DNA of 64,000 nt from CAWHNT01 sp963830775 (GCA_963830775.1 CAWHNT010000050.1:124001-188000); one strand, 5' to 3'; counted from the stretch's first letter, positions 1-9,281 are shown. Notes: generated by a model from the letters alone, not told the origin. Program-made: numbers and translations.

Positions 1-1725
1 CTTGGCTTCGAGCGCCGTCCGCTCGTTGGTCAGCCGCTCCAGCTCGCGCTCGGCCGCGCGCGAGGCCTGCCGCAAGGGGGCGAGAAGCGAGCGCCGCTCG
101 GCTGCCGAAAGACGCTCGGAGCGTTCCCGGGCGGCAGTCTCGGCGCCGCGATCCGGACCACCGGCGCTGGTCTCCAGGAGCAGGCGGCGATAGTCGTCGA
201 GATCACCCTCGTAGGGGCGGACCCGGCCGTCGGCGACCAGCCAGAGACGGTCGGCCACCAGCTCGACCAGGTGCCGGTCATGGCTGATCAGGAGAACCGC
301 ACCAGGGAAGTCGTTGAGGGCCTCGACCAGCGCCTCGCGCGAATCGATGTCGAGATGGTTGGTGGGCTCGTCCAGGATCAGGATCTGCGGGGCGTCGAGG
401 CACATCAGGCACAAGGCGAGCCGGGTCTTCTCGCCACCGGAGAGATGGCGGGCCGGGGTCTCGGCCCGCTCCGAGCCAAGGCCGAAGCGGGCGAGCCGGG
501 CGCGAAGCTGCTGCACGCGCTCCTGCGGCAGGCGGGCCAGGAGATGCTGGATGCCGTTCTGCTCCGGCTCCAGGTCCTCGATCTGATGCTGGGCGAAGAA
601 GCCGGCGCGCAGGTTCCGGGCTCGCGTGATGGTGCCGGCCATGGGCTCCAGCCGTCCGCCCAGGAACTTCGCCAGCGTCGACTTGCCGTTGCCGTTGGCA
701 CCCAGAAGGGCGATCCGGTCGTCGGGGTCGAGGCGCAGGTCGATCCGGTCCAGCACCACCTTGTCGCCGTAGCCGACCCGCCCGCGCTCGACCGTGATCA
801 TGGGCGGTGCCGGCACCTGGGATGCGGGGAAGGAGAAGACGATCTCGGGCTCGGGCGGTGGTGCCGCCACCTCCTTCAGCCGCTCCAGCATCTTGATCCG
901 GCTCTGCGCCTGCCGGGCCTTGGAGGCCTTGTAGCGGAAGCGGTCGATGAAGGACTGGATGTGCGCCCGCTCCAGCTCCTGCTTGGCGCGGCTCTTCTCC
1001 AGGAGGACCATGCGCTCGGCCCGGGTGCGGGCGAAGGCGTCGTAGCCGCCCTGGTACAGGGTGAGCTTGCGGTTCTCGAGATGCACGATCCGCTCCGGGA
1101 CGGCGTTGAGCAGGTCGCGGTCGTGGCTGACCAGCAGCAGCGTGCGCGGATAGCGGCGGAGATGCTCCTCGAGCCAGGTGACGGCCTCGAGGTCGAGATG
1201 GTTCGTGGGCTCGTCCAGCAGCAGGAGGTCGGGCTCGAGGAAGAGCACGGCGGCAAGCGCCACCCGCATCCGCCAGCCGCCCGAGAAGGAGGAGAGCGGC
1301 CGTCCTTGCGCCTCCTCGTCGAAGCCCAGCCCCTTCAGGATGCGGGCGGCGCGGGCCGGTGCCGCATCGGCACCGATGGCGCTCAGCCGGTCGTGGATCT
1401 CGGCCAGGCGGGCCGGCTCGGGCGAGGCCTCGAGCTCGGCCAGGAGCGAGGCCCGCTCGCGGTCGGCGGCCAGCACGCTCTCCAGCGGCGTCAGCTCACC
1501 GCCGGGGGCCTCCTGCGCCACCACCCCGATCCGCACCCCGGCCTGAAGGCGCAGGCTGCCTTCGTCCGGCTGCAGCTCGCCCGCGATCAGCCGCAGCAGG
1601 GTCGACTTGCCGGTGCCGTTGCGGCCGACAAGGCCGAAGCGCTGGCCCGAGGGCAGGTGGATGGTGGCTGCTTCGAGCAGCGGCCGGCCGGCGACGCGCA
1701 AGGTGACGTCGTTGAGGTCGAGCAT
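1..1725 (-). CDS. ABC-F family ATPase (Uup/YheS-like), 3' end missing
   Basis: The reading frame starts at ATG 1725 and runs off the left edge, giving about 575 residues. Two ABC cassettes are visible, each with its Walker A (GRNGTGKST near residue 36; GANGNGKST in the second half), signature (FSGGW and LSGGEKT) and Walker B followed by DEPTNHLD. A charged linker rich in Lys, Arg and Glu joins them. There are no membrane segments, so this is a soluble ABC-F protein. The family acts on the ribosome (translation factors or antibiotic protection) rather than in transport. Length and linker fit the YheS/Uup branch; the missing part is probably only a short C-terminal tail. It lies 7 bp downstream of the GT39 gene on the same strand, so co-transcription is likely. 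Confidence 0.9.
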   Translation of the reverse strand, partial: MLDLNDVTLRVAGRPLLEAATIHLPSGQRFGLVGRNGTGKSTLLRLIAGELQPDEGSLRLQAGVRIGVVAQEAPGGELTPLESVLAADRERASLLAELEASPEPARLAEIHDRLSAIGADAAPARAARILKGLGFDEEAQGRPLSSFSGGWRMRVALAAVLFLEPDLLLLDEPTNHLDLEAVTWLEEHLRRYPRTLLLVSHDRDLLNAVPERIVHLENRKLTLYQGGYDAFARTRAERMVLLEKSRAKQELERAHIQSFIDRFRYKASKARQAQSRIKMLERLKEVAAPPPEPEIVFSFPASQVPAPPMITVERGRVGYGDKVVLDRIDLRLDPDDRIALLGANGNGKSTLAKFLGGRLEPMAGTITRARNLRAGFFAQHQIEDLEPEQNGIQHLLARLPQERVQQLRARLARFGLGSERAETPARHLSGGEKTRLALCLMCLDAPQILILDEPTNHLDIDSREALVEALNDFPGAVLLISHDRHLVELVADRLWLVADGRVRPYEGDLDDYRRLLLETSAGGPDRGAETAARERSERLSAAERRSLLAPLRQASRAAERELERLTNERTALEAK

Positions 1726-1732
1726 GGGAAGT

Positions 1733-3391
1733 CTAGCCGGAGGTGCTTGGCGTTGCGTCCACGGGCGGGCCCTGGTCGTCGACCAGCTCATACACCGTGG
1801 CACCCCCCGCCGCGTTGAGGACGAAACGCTCGAAGGGGTACAGCAGGTGGATCCAGTGCATGTCGTAGCTCCAGCGGAGCCGATAGTCGCGTGCCAGCCG
1901 CTGGTCCAGCATGGCTTTCACGGGCGGGTCGAGCTCCTTGTAGAACGCACCCTGCTCGATGACGATGAAACGAGGCCGGAGGTCGAGAACGCGCCGCAGC
2001 TCGACCTCCTGCGGCACCCAGGGGCAGCCGTCGCGGCCGGCATAGCGGCGATGCGGCAGGCCCGTGAAGCCGAAGCGGGTCGGGATCTGCGCCCCGGTCA
2101 GATAGTAGACGATGGGCATGAAGCCCACCGAGTAGATCGTATCGCCCGGCCGGAGCAGGGGCTTGAGGTCGGCCGCAATGCGGCGCGGCGTGTCGGCGGC
2201 CCAGGCCTCGCCATGGATGAGCCGGTCGCGCAGCACATAGATGGTGTTCACGAGCTGGTTCTTGCCGACTCCGAACAGGGTCAGGAGAGCCAGCGCTGCC
2301 AGCACTGCCGTTCGCGGCCTCCAGGCCGAGAGATGGACGAGGAAGCCGCGCCCGAGCAGCAGGCCGTTGAGGAGGCAGAACGGGGGCAGGAACTGGAGGA
2401 AGTAGTGGTCTGCACCGATGCGCAGGAGGAACTGCAGGAGCAGGATCAGGGCCGACCAGACGAAGAGGAAGGCCGCTGCACGCGCCTCGACGGCATCGCG
2501 CACGAGCCGGCGTGCGAAGATGCCGGCCAGCAGGGTGCCGATCCATAGCGGCATCTGCTCCATCAGAGCCCTGAACGCTGCGTCGAACTCCAGCTTCTGG
2601 CCCGGATCGTCGACGAAGCCGCGCTGCGCACCGATGTTGGCCATGGCCCATTCATCCCAGTGCCCGGTCACGACGTAGAGGAGGATGACCAGCAGGGTGG
2701 GCAGGAGGGCCATGATGCCGAGGCCCACGAACCCGGGCAGGGTCGCCCGCAGGTGGGGAAGGAAGTCGGCCGGCCGCGGCGTGGTCAGGAGATAGAAGCC
2801 GGCGAGGAACGCCAGCATGTCGAAGAGGATGGTCTGCTTCACCTGGATGCCGACGCCGAGTACCAGGCCCGCTGCCAGGAGCAGCGGCAGGCGCGGCCGC
2901 TCCGTACCGCGTACCGCGAGCAGTGCCAGATAGAGGCCCAGGAGGGCGAAGCTGTTGAGGAAGACCTCGGAGTTGGAGGCGATGCCGCCATCGGTGAGGC
3001 TGAAGAGGATGTAGGCAATGCCGGCCGTGGCCCCGATCACGCGCTCATGGTCGTCGAACAGCAGCCGTGCCACCCGATACAGAAGGTAGGCGGCAATGCC
3101 GACCGAGAGACTGGCGCCGACTCGGCTGGCAACGATCGCGTCGAACGGCATCGCGGCGAAGAGGGCGAAAAGGGCGAACAGGCCGAACGGCTTGCGGTCA
3201 CACAGGCCCGTGAACGGCAGGGTGCCGCGAACCAGCTCGTCGCCGATCAGGAGATAGAGGCTCTCATCGAAGTTGGTGACGGAGTAGAGAAGGGCGGGCA
3301 GCCGCAGCAGGATGGCGGCCGCAATGAAGCCGGCGGCGATGAGGAGCTCGCGCCGAGGTGAGGTGTGATCGTCGAAGCGCAGGGGCAGCAA
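1733..3391 (-). CDS. GT39-family integral membrane glycosyltransferase
   Basis: A polytopic membrane protein with roughly ten hydrophobic segments and a short soluble C-terminal domain. An Asp-Glu pair (FDESLY) sits in the first periplasmic loop after the first membrane segment, the usual position of the catalytic acid in GT-C enzymes such as ArnT and PMT. Family knowledge suggests transfer of a sugar from a polyprenyl-phosphate donor to lipid A, protein or another envelope acceptor. The open frame extends upstream to 3577, but that would overlap the 5' end of the divergent kinase gene and adds a non-conserved Arg-rich stretch. I therefore prefer TTG 3391; this start is uncertain. It probably shares a transcript with the ABC-F gene. 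Confidence 0.75.
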   Translation of the reverse strand: MLPLRFDDHTSPRRELLIAAGFIAAAILLRLPALLYSVTNFDESLYLLIGDELVRGTLPFTGLCDRKPFGLFALFALFAAMPFDAIVASRVGASLSVGIAAYLLYRVARLLFDDHERVIGATAGIAYILFSLTDGGIASNSEVFLNSFALLGLYLALLAVRGTERPRLPLLLAAGLVLGVGIQVKQTILFDMLAFLAGFYLLTTPRPADFLPHLRATLPGFVGLGIMALLPTLLVILLYVVTGHWDEWAMANIGAQRGFVDDPGQKLEFDAAFRALMEQMPLWIGTLLAGIFARRLVRDAVEARAAAFLFVWSALILLLQFLLRIGADHYFLQFLPPFCLLNGLLLGRGFLVHLSAWRPRTAVLAALALLTLFGVGKNQLVNTIYVLRDRLIHGEAWAADTPRRIAADLKPLLRPGDTIYSVGFMPIVYYLTGAQIPTRFGFTGLPHRRYAGRDGCPWVPQEVELRRVLDLRPRFIVIEQGAFYKELDPPVKAMLDQRLARDYRLRWSYDMHWIHLLYPFERFVLNAAGGATVYELVDDQGPPVDATPSTSG

Positions 3392-3546
3392 ACTGATCGT
3401 CTCCGTCCAACCTGTCCGGCTGGCGCCATAGCACGGCTGGATCGGCGGCGCGCGCGTGGGGCTGCCAGAGGTCGCAGCGCAGAGCCGTCCGCGTGCTTGC
3501 GCGATGTCCCGGGGTTGGCGCACAAGCGCAAGGGGAACAGCCTGCG

Positions 3547-5670
3547 ATGACCGCCACCGCCCGAGATGCCGCCCCATCTGCCGCCCGCGAGCCCGCGCAG
3601 GCTTGGCAGCGCGCGCTCGGCGCCTCGGGCGTGATCGCCTGGGAGTGGGACCTCACCACCGATCAGGTGACGACCACGGCGGCCGACGGCTTGTGGGAGC
3701 GCGAGGCGGGGAGCCTCCACGAGCAGCTGGCCCACATCCACCCCGACGACCGTGCGGCAGTGCTCCAGGCTCGCGACGATGCCCTGAGCGGCGCCGGTTC
3801 GTTCCGGTGCGAGTACCGCGTCCTGACGCGCGATGGCCGCGTGCGCTGGCTGGAGAGCCGCGGTGGCGTCGAGCCGCGGCCCGACGGCAGAACCTGGATG
3901 GCGGGGGTCGCGGTCGACATCACCGAGCGCAAGCGCGCCCTGGAGGCGCTCCAGCGCAGCGAGCAGCGCCTGCGCGAGAGCGAGGCGCGGCTGCGGGCGA
4001 TCGTGGAAACCCTGCCGTTCGACCTCTGGGTCTGCGACCGCGACGGCCGCTACCTGCTGCAGAACCCGAGCTGCCGCCGGGCGTGGGGCGACCGGGTCGG
4101 CATGCTGCCCCAGGATACCGACACGTCGCCGGGCCTGCTGTCAGGCTGGCTTGAGCAGAACCGGCGGGTGCTTGCGGGCGAGACCGTGGAGGTCGAGGAG
4201 AGTTTCGAGGTCGGGGGCGAGCTCCGTCACGGCCAGAAGGTCCTGGCACCGATCGAGATCGAGGGCGGCGTCCACGGCTATGTCGGCGTCCATGTCGACG
4301 TCACCGGCCGCTGGCGCACCGAGGCTGCCTTGCGCGAGAGCGAGGAGCGGCTGCGGCTCGCTGTCGAGACCACCGGGCTCGGGACCTGGGATGTCGACCC
4401 GCCCGCCGGCAAGCGCCGCTGGTCGGCCGAGTTCAAGAAGATCGTAGGCCTGCCGGAGGAGACCGAGCCTGATGCCGAGCTCTTCTCGACCCTGATCCAT
4501 CCCGAGGACCGCGAGTGGGTGAACGCGCTGTATCGGCGCGCCTACGAGGCGGAAGGCGGCGGGCACTACGAGGCCGAGTTCCGCATCCGGCGCGCCAGCG
4601 ATGGGGCCGTCCGCTGGGTGCTGACCACGGGCCGCATCCTCTTCGACATCAGTGGCCGCCCGGTACGCGGGATCGGTACCATCCAGGACGTGACCGACCG
4701 GCAGCGGTCCCTCGCGGCCTTGCGCGAGAGCGAGGAGCGCTACCGGGCCCTGGTCGAGACCTCGCCCGACGCTGTCTATGTCCACCACCATACCCGCATC
4801 ATCCTCGCCAACCGGCAGGCGGCACGGCTGTTCGGCGCAGCCAGCCCCGACCAGCTGCTGGGCCAGTCGGTGTTCGCGCTCGTGGACGAGAGCGCCATCG
4901 AGCTCGCGCGCGCCCGGACGGCCGGGATGAATGTCCCGGGGGCGCGGGCGGAGCTGGCGGAGCTCACCTACCGCCGGCTCGACGGCAGCGCGTTCCCAGT
5001 CGAGGCTGCGGCCGCCGCCGTGCTGATCGACGGCGAGGTGGCGGTCCAGGTGGTCTTCCGCGAGGTCAGCGCCCGCCAGGCCGCGGAGCAGCGGCAGCGC
5101 CTCCTGCTCCAGGAGCTGTCGCACCGGGTGAAGAACACGCTTGCCGTGGTGCAGGGCATTGCCAACCAGAGCGTTGCCGGCGAGCGGACGCTGGCCGAGG
5201 CGCGGGAGGCCTTCCTCAGCCGGCTCCAGGCTCTGGCCAGCGCGCACGGGCTGCTCACGCGTGGCAAATGGCGCGGGGCCGGCCTGATGGCGCTGGCGAC
5301 GGCCGAGCTCGAGCCCTACGGCGACCGGGCGCAGGTTACGGGCGAGGACGTCGAGCTGGCGCCCGGCGCCGTCCTCACCATGGGCATGGTGCTGCACGAG
5401 CTTGCCACCAACGCCGCCAAGCATGGCGCACTCTCGGCACCGGAAGGGCGGGTCGAGCTGTCCTGGAGCCGCGCGGACGGCGCCCTGCATCTGCTCTGGC
5501 GCGAGGAGGGCGGCCCTCCGGTAGGCACGCCCAGCCGCCGCGGCTTCGGCCGCCAGCTCATCGAGCGGGCGGTGGCGCACGACCTGCGCGGGCAGGCCGA
5601 GATCGACTTCGCTCGGGAGGGGCTGAACTACCGGCTGCGCGCGCCGCTGGCCGAGATCACGGCCGAGTAA
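3547..5670 (+). CDS. Multi-PAS HWE-family sensor histidine kinase
   Basis: A cytoplasmic sensor kinase of 707 residues with no membrane segment. Four PAS/PAC repeats fill residues of about 20-520; they are joined by near-identical short helices containing ALRESEERLR or close variants, which are typical signalling linkers. The kinase core has the phospho-acceptor in ELSHRVKN (His526), an N box with HELATNAAKHGAL, and the Trp-x-Glu signature near Trp651 that defines the HWE family. Such kinases are common in Alphaproteobacteria and often sense light, redox or small ligands through PAS domains. No response regulator gene is adjacent, so this is an orphan kinase. ATG 3547 follows a purine-rich AGGGGAA. 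The stop codon lies 1 bp from that of the convergent amidohydrolase. Confidence 0.9.
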   Translation: MTATARDAAPSAAREPAQAWQRALGASGVIAWEWDLTTDQVTTTAADGLWEREAGSLHEQLAHIHPDDRAAVLQARDDALSGAGSFRCEYRVLTRDGRVRWLESRGGVEPRPDGRTWMAGVAVDITERKRALEALQRSEQRLRESEARLRAIVETLPFDLWVCDRDGRYLLQNPSCRRAWGDRVGMLPQDTDTSPGLLSGWLEQNRRVLAGETVEVEESFEVGGELRHGQKVLAPIEIEGGVHGYVGVHVDVTGRWRTEAALRESEERLRLAVETTGLGTWDVDPPAGKRRWSAEFKKIVGLPEETEPDAELFSTLIHPEDREWVNALYRRAYEAEGGGHYEAEFRIRRASDGAVRWVLTTGRILFDISGRPVRGIGTIQDVTDRQRSLAALRESEERYRALVETSPDAVYVHHHTRIILANRQAARLFGAASPDQLLGQSVFALVDESAIELARARTAGMNVPGARAELAELTYRRLDGSAFPVEAAAAAVLIDGEVAVQVVFREVSARQAAEQRQRLLLQELSHRVKNTLAVVQGIANQSVAGERTLAEAREAFLSRLQALASAHGLLTRGKWRGAGLMALATAELEPYGDRAQVTGEDVELAPGAVLTMGMVLHELATNAAKHGALSAPEGRVELSWSRADGALHLLWREEGGPPVGTPSRRGFGRQLIERAVAHDLRGQAEIDFAREGLNYRLRAPLAEITAE

Positions 5671-5671
5671 G

Positions 5672-6844
5672 TCAGCTCTTCGGCAACAGGCGCTCCACGA
5701 GCCGGACCCAGTAGCTGACGCCCACGCCCAGCGCCTCGTCGTTGAAGTCGTAGTGCGGGCTGTGCAGCGGTGCGTCGTTCCCGTTGCCGCCGACGCCCAT
5801 CCAGATGTAGCTGCCGGGGCGCTTCTCCAGCATGTAGGCGAAGTCCTCGGCCCCCATGGCGGGCTCCGGGTCGCGCGTGACCCGCGCCTCGCCCACGATC
5901 TCGGCCGCGGCATCGGCCGCCAGCGTGGCCTCGCGGGCGCTGTTGACGGTGGCGGGGTAGCCGCGGTGATAGTGCAGCCGGGCCTCGAGCCCGTGCGCCG
6001 CGGCCACGCCGCGCGCAGCCTCGCCGAGGCGGCGCTCGATGAAGTCCTGCGTGGCCGGCTTGAAGGTGCGCACCGTGCCCATCATCGTCACCCGCTCAGG
6101 CACGACATTGTGCGTGCTGCCGCCGGCGATCTTGGTGACCGAGATCACGGCGTTGTCGACCGGGTCGATCTCGCGGCTGGCGATGCTCTGGAAGACCTGC
6201 ACCAGCGTGGCCGCGGTGACGATCGGGTCGCGGCCGCTGTGCGGCATCGCGGCGTGGCAGCCCTGGCCGATGATCTCGATCTCGAAATGGTCGGCCGCCG
6301 CCATGGCCGGCCCGGCGCGCATGGCGAAGGAGCCCGTCGGCAGCCACGGCCAGTTGTGCAGGCCGTAGACCTGGTCGGCCGGGAAGCGTTCGAACAGGCC
6401 CTCGTTCAGCATCACGCGGGCACCGCCGCCGCCCTCCTCGGCCGGCTGGAAGATCAGGTAGACGGTGCCGTCGAAGTTGCGGGTCTCGGCCAGGTAGCGG
6501 GCGGCACCCAGCAGCATCGTGGTGTGCCCGTCATGGCCGCAGGCGTGCATCTTGCCACGTGCCCGCGAGGCCCAGGGCCGGCCGGTCTCCTCCGACATGG
6601 GCAGCGCATCCATGTCGGCGCGCAGCCCGATCGTGCCGCCGGCACCGCGGCCGCGCACGACCCCGACGACGCCCGTCTTCGCGATCCCGGTATGGACCTC
6701 GTCGACCCCGAACGACCGCAGCCGCTCGGCCACGAAGCGCGAGGTCTCCACCTCCTCAAAGCCCAGCTCCGGCCGCTCGTGCAGGCTGCGCCGCCAGCCG
6801 GCCAGCTCGTCCTGCCACTCGGCAACGCGGTTGATGACGGGCAT
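5672..6844 (-). CDS. M20-family amidohydrolase (hippurate hydrolase-like)
   Basis: A 390-residue metal-dependent amidohydrolase of peptidase family M20D. Visible metal-site elements are RADMDALPM, HACGHDGHT and the glutamate pair in QPAEEGGGGA, followed by the dimerisation domain and a C-terminal MGAEDFAYML motif. Members remove acyl groups from N-acyl amino acids such as hippurate or N-acetyl-amino acids. There is no signal peptide, so it acts in the cytoplasm. Length is normal for the family and the frame is intact. The gene is convergent with the histidine kinase and 15 bp downstream of vapC on the same strand; a functional link to vapBC is unlikely. Exact substrate cannot be read from the sequence. 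Confidence 0.9.
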   Translation of the reverse strand: MPVINRVAEWQDELAGWRRSLHERPELGFEEVETSRFVAERLRSFGVDEVHTGIAKTGVVGVVRGRGAGGTIGLRADMDALPMSEETGRPWASRARGKMHACGHDGHTTMLLGAARYLAETRNFDGTVYLIFQPAEEGGGGARVMLNEGLFERFPADQVYGLHNWPWLPTGSFAMRAGPAMAAADHFEIEIIGQGCHAAMPHSGRDPIVTAATLVQVFQSIASREIDPVDNAVISVTKIAGGSTHNVVPERVTMMGTVRTFKPATQDFIERRLGEAARGVAAAHGLEARLHYHRGYPATVNSAREATLAADAAAEIVGEARVTRDPEPAMGAEDFAYMLEKRPGSYIWMGVGGNGNDAPLHSPHYDFNDEALGVGVSYWVRLVERLLPKS

Positions 6845-6859
6845 GTTTGTCTCGCAGGG

Positions 6860-7252
6860 TCAGAGTGCCGACCGGACGTCGGTCTGGGCGAAGTCGTTGC
6901 CCTTGTACAGCAGGGGAGCATCCAGCTCCTTCGCGAGCGCATAGGCAAAGCAATCGCCATAGTTCAGGCGCGCGCTGTGGTAACCCTTCCCGTAACGACG
7001 ATACGCATCGGCCGCGAGCAGGGCCCGCGCTTCGGTCACGGGCTCGACCGTAGCGGCAAGCCCACGAAGGAGCCGTCCGAGCCGCTCACGCACGCCATCT
7101 TGGACCCGCCACTCGAGCACGATCAGCGTCTCCACAAGCGTGGCGGCCGAGATTCTGGGGCTCGAAGCGGCGTGAAGGAACGTGAGCAACCGCTCCCAAT
7201 CCTCCTCCTTCAGGAAAATCGCAGCCAACACCGAGGTATCGACGACCGTCAC
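6860..7252 (-). CDS. vapC: VapC-type PIN-domain ribonuclease toxin
   Basis: A 130-residue PIN-domain protein. The acidic catalytic residues are visible: VDTSVLAAI near the N-terminus (first Asp), Glu in LVETLIVL, and the C-terminal LNYGDCFAYALAKE followed by LLYKGNDF. VapC toxins are Mg-dependent endoribonucleases that cut tRNA or rRNA and stop growth when released from VapB. The start overlaps the vapB stop by 4 bp, the usual translational coupling of such pairs. The protein is full length with all acidic positions present, so it should be active. Confidence 0.93.
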   Translation of the reverse strand: MTVVDTSVLAAIFLKEEDWERLLTFLHAASSPRISAATLVETLIVLEWRVQDGVRERLGRLLRGLAATVEPVTEARALLAADAYRRYGKGYHSARLNYGDCFAYALAKELDAPLLYKGNDFAQTDVRSAL

Positions 7253-7500
7253 GCAGGCAGGCCAAGGTCATCGTAGCCGATGATCTCGTCCGGCGTGCGC
7301 GGATCGATCACCGTCAGACAATGGTATTCCTCGACGAGCGCCTTCAGCTCGGCCAGCGTGGCCTTGTTCCGGCACTGCTCCTCGCGATCCACGCGCTCCT
7401 GCAAAGCGATCCGGACTGCGTCCGTGATCTTCTCGCCTGTCAGGCTGGCGAGACGCCGTGCCAGCGCATCTGTGTCCGGGTCTTTGATGCTAATCGCCAT
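7249..7500 (-). CDS. vapB: VapB-type antitoxin (Rv0623-like)
   Basis: An 83-residue protein beginning MAISIKDPDTDALARRLA, matching the short antitoxin family paired with PIN toxins. The N-terminal ribbon-helix-helix-like region is followed by a helix (TDAVRIALQERV) and a C-terminal tail rich in acidic and hydrophobic residues that would wrap around the toxin. It should neutralise VapC and repress its own promoter. An inverted repeat lies just upstream of the start codon (see the operator entry). The gene overlaps vapC by 4 bp. Confidence 0.9.
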   Translation of the reverse strand: MAISIKDPDTDALARRLASLTGEKITDAVRIALQERVDREEQCRNKATLAELKALVEEYHCLTVIDPRTPDEIIGYDDLGLPA

Positions 7501-7512
7501 CGGACACTCTCA

Positions 7513-7539
7513 AGGTAGAAAGACCGACATTTTCTACCT
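7513..7539 (-). promoter_or_regulatory. Probable VapB autoregulatory operator (perfect inverted repeat)
   Basis: Two perfect 9-base arms, AGGTAGAAA and TTTCTACCT, are separated by 9 bases and end 12 bp upstream of the vapB start. The arms are AT-richer than the surrounding sequence. Position and symmetry are what is expected for a dimeric VapB or VapBC complex covering the promoter and ribosome-binding region. The function is inferred from family behaviour; the repeat itself is directly visible. Confidence 0.7.
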
Positions 7540-7561
7540 GTGATCAGGCCGGCGATCAAGA

Positions 7562-7589
7562 GGCGGAGTCGGCAAAGGCCGACTCCGCC
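7562..7589 (-). terminator. Strong hairpin between vapB promoter and amino-acid binding protein gene
   Basis: A perfect 12-bp stem (GGCGGAGTCGGC pairing with GCCGACTCCGCC) with a 4-base loop lies 15 bp downstream of the stop codon of the substrate-binding protein gene. There is no long T-tract, but the stem is very stable. It would terminate leftward transcription and insulate vapBC. Confidence 0.65.
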
Positions 7590-7604
7590 CTGAGGGGCTG
7601 CGGG

Positions 7605-8708
7605 CTAGCTGCCGATCTCGGCGTACTGACCGGCATGCCACTTGTACATCACGTACTTGGGGTCCGTGACGTCGCCCTTGGCGTTGAAGGCGAGCGAGCC
7701 CAGCACCGTATCATAGCTGCCGCTGCGCAGGGCCTCGGCCACCTTCTCGGCGTCGGCCGAGCCGGCCTTGCCGACGGCATCGACGAAGGCCTGGATCGCG
7801 GCATAGGTGTAGAGGGTGTAGCCCTCGGGGCTGTAGCCCTCGGCCTCGAACTTCTTCACCAGTTCCGCAGCCGTCGGCAACTTGCGCGGATCGGGCGCAA
7901 AGGTCATCAGCGTGCCCTCGCCGGTGTCGCCCGTGATATCCCAATACTGCTTGTCGACCAGCGCGTCGCCCGACATCAGCGTGGCGGTGAAGCCCTGCTC
8001 GCGCGCCTGGCGGATGATCAGCCCGGCCTCGGTATGGTAGCCGCCGTGATAGATCAGGCCGACACCTGCATTCTTCATCTTGGTGATCAGGGCGGTGAAG
8101 TCCTTGTCACCGGCGTTGATCGCCTCGTACATGACCTCCTGCACGCCACGAGTATTGAGCTGCTTCTTGAACTCGTCGGCGAGGCCCTGGCCATAGGCGG
8201 TCTTGTCGTGCAGGATCGCCACTTTCTCGGCCACCTTGTTGTCGACGACGTAGTTGGCCGCATAGATGCCCTGCACGTCATCTCGGCCGCAGGTCCGGAA
8301 GACGTTGTCGAAGCCCTGCTCGGTCAGCTTGGGGTTGGTCGAGGCCGGCGAGATTTGCAGGATCCCTTCCTCATTGTAGACTGCCGAGGCCGGGATCGAG
8401 CTGCCGGAGCAGAAATGCCCGGCAACGAACGCTACTTCCTCGTTGACCATCTGGTTGGCGACCGCAACGGCCTGCTTCGGGTCGCAGGCATCGTCGCCGA
8501 CCTTCAGCACCAGCTTCTCGCCGTTAATTCCGCCCTTGGCGTTGATGTCCTTCACGGCCATCTCGGCCCCGCGCTTCATCTGCTCGCCGAAGACCGCATA
8601 CTGGCCGGTCATCGGCCCCACGGTGGCGATCGTGATGTCCGCGCGCGCCATCCCGCCTGTCGCCACCAGCGCTGTGGCACCGAGGAGCAACGCCGTCAGT
8701 GAACGCAT
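7605..8708 (-). CDS. Branched-chain amino acid ABC transporter substrate-binding protein (LivK-like)
   Basis: A 367-residue periplasmic type-1 binding protein. A Sec signal peptide (MRSLTALLLGATALVATGG, cleavage after ARA) precedes DITIATVGPMTGQYAVFGEQ, the classic start of mature LivJ/LivK proteins. Further conserved parts are VVGHFCSG-like and ISPASTNPKLT segments and the ligand-loop YHTEAGLIIRQAREQG. It would deliver Leu/Ile/Val or related amino acids to a LivHMGF permease, which is not in this window. ATG 8708 has a clear GGAGAAGGA ribosome site; the upstream extension of the frame lacks any signal. The gene lies downstream of a DUF6867-like membrane gene that often accompanies liv operons. 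Confidence 0.92.
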   Translation of the reverse strand: MRSLTALLLGATALVATGGMARADITIATVGPMTGQYAVFGEQMKRGAEMAVKDINAKGGINGEKLVLKVGDDACDPKQAVAVANQMVNEEVAFVAGHFCSGSSIPASAVYNEEGILQISPASTNPKLTEQGFDNVFRTCGRDDVQGIYAANYVVDNKVAEKVAILHDKTAYGQGLADEFKKQLNTRGVQEVMYEAINAGDKDFTALITKMKNAGVGLIYHGGYHTEAGLIIRQAREQGFTATLMSGDALVDKQYWDITGDTGEGTLMTFAPDPRKLPTAAELVKKFEAEGYSPEGYTLYTYAAIQAFVDAVGKAGSADAEKVAEALRSGSYDTVLGSLAFNAKGDVTDPKYVMYKWHAGQYAEIGS

Positions 8709-8867
8709 CTGTCCTTCTCCCAACCCGGTCGGTATGCGGACGCGCCGACACATGGCCACCATGCGCCAAGCGGCACCGCCTGCCTTACTAGAGGCGGCCC
8801 CACCCTCCCTTGGCAAGCCCTTTCGCGCCGGCCCGGCGCAGGGTTCATTTGAGGGTGGGGGTGAGGG

Positions 8868-9215
8868 TCAGGCGGGGGCCTTCTCTCGGTAGCTGAAGGG
8901 GGAGGCGCGCTCATAGCGCCAGGGGTACTGGGCTACCATCCGGCTGACGCGGGTGACCTGCCAGCTGACCAGGCCAAGGGCGGCCAGCACGACGAAGTGA
9001 AGGAAGAGGCCCCAGAGGCTGAGGAGCTCGCCCCCGAAAAGCGCGAAGATGAGGAAGCGGTCGGCCAGCGCCAAGCCGAACGCGGCCGCCACCACCATCC
9101 AGGCGGGTTTCCAGCCGTCGCCGATCGCGGACCCGGCCGCGATCGCAGCACCGCCGGCCAGCACCACCGTCACCCCGACGAACACCCCGGGCGAGGCACC
9201 GAGAACCTGCTCCAC
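8868..9215 (-). CDS. Small membrane protein, DUF6867-like, liv-associated
   Basis: A 115-residue protein with three hydrophobic segments (about residues 10-30, 38-58 and 64-86) and a basic C-terminal tail ending YPWRYERASPFSYREKAPA. This layout matches the small membrane protein commonly encoded beside branched-chain amino-acid ABC transporters in Alphaproteobacteria (DUF6867), recognised from memory rather than a search. The start is GTG 9215, supported by GGAGGAGG about 10 bp upstream. It lies about 160 bp upstream of the binding-protein gene on the same strand. Confidence 0.7.
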   Translation of the reverse strand: MEQVLGASPGVFVGVTVVLAGGAAIAAGSAIGDGWKPAWMVVAAAFGLALADRFLIFALFGGELLSLWGLFLHFVVLAALGLVSWQVTRVSRMVAQYPWRYERASPFSYREKAPA

Positions 9216-9281
9216 GACCGCCCACCTCCTCCAACCTCGCCACAGCGCCTACGCCAGCGGCGGTCGGATTGCCAGTCGGGA

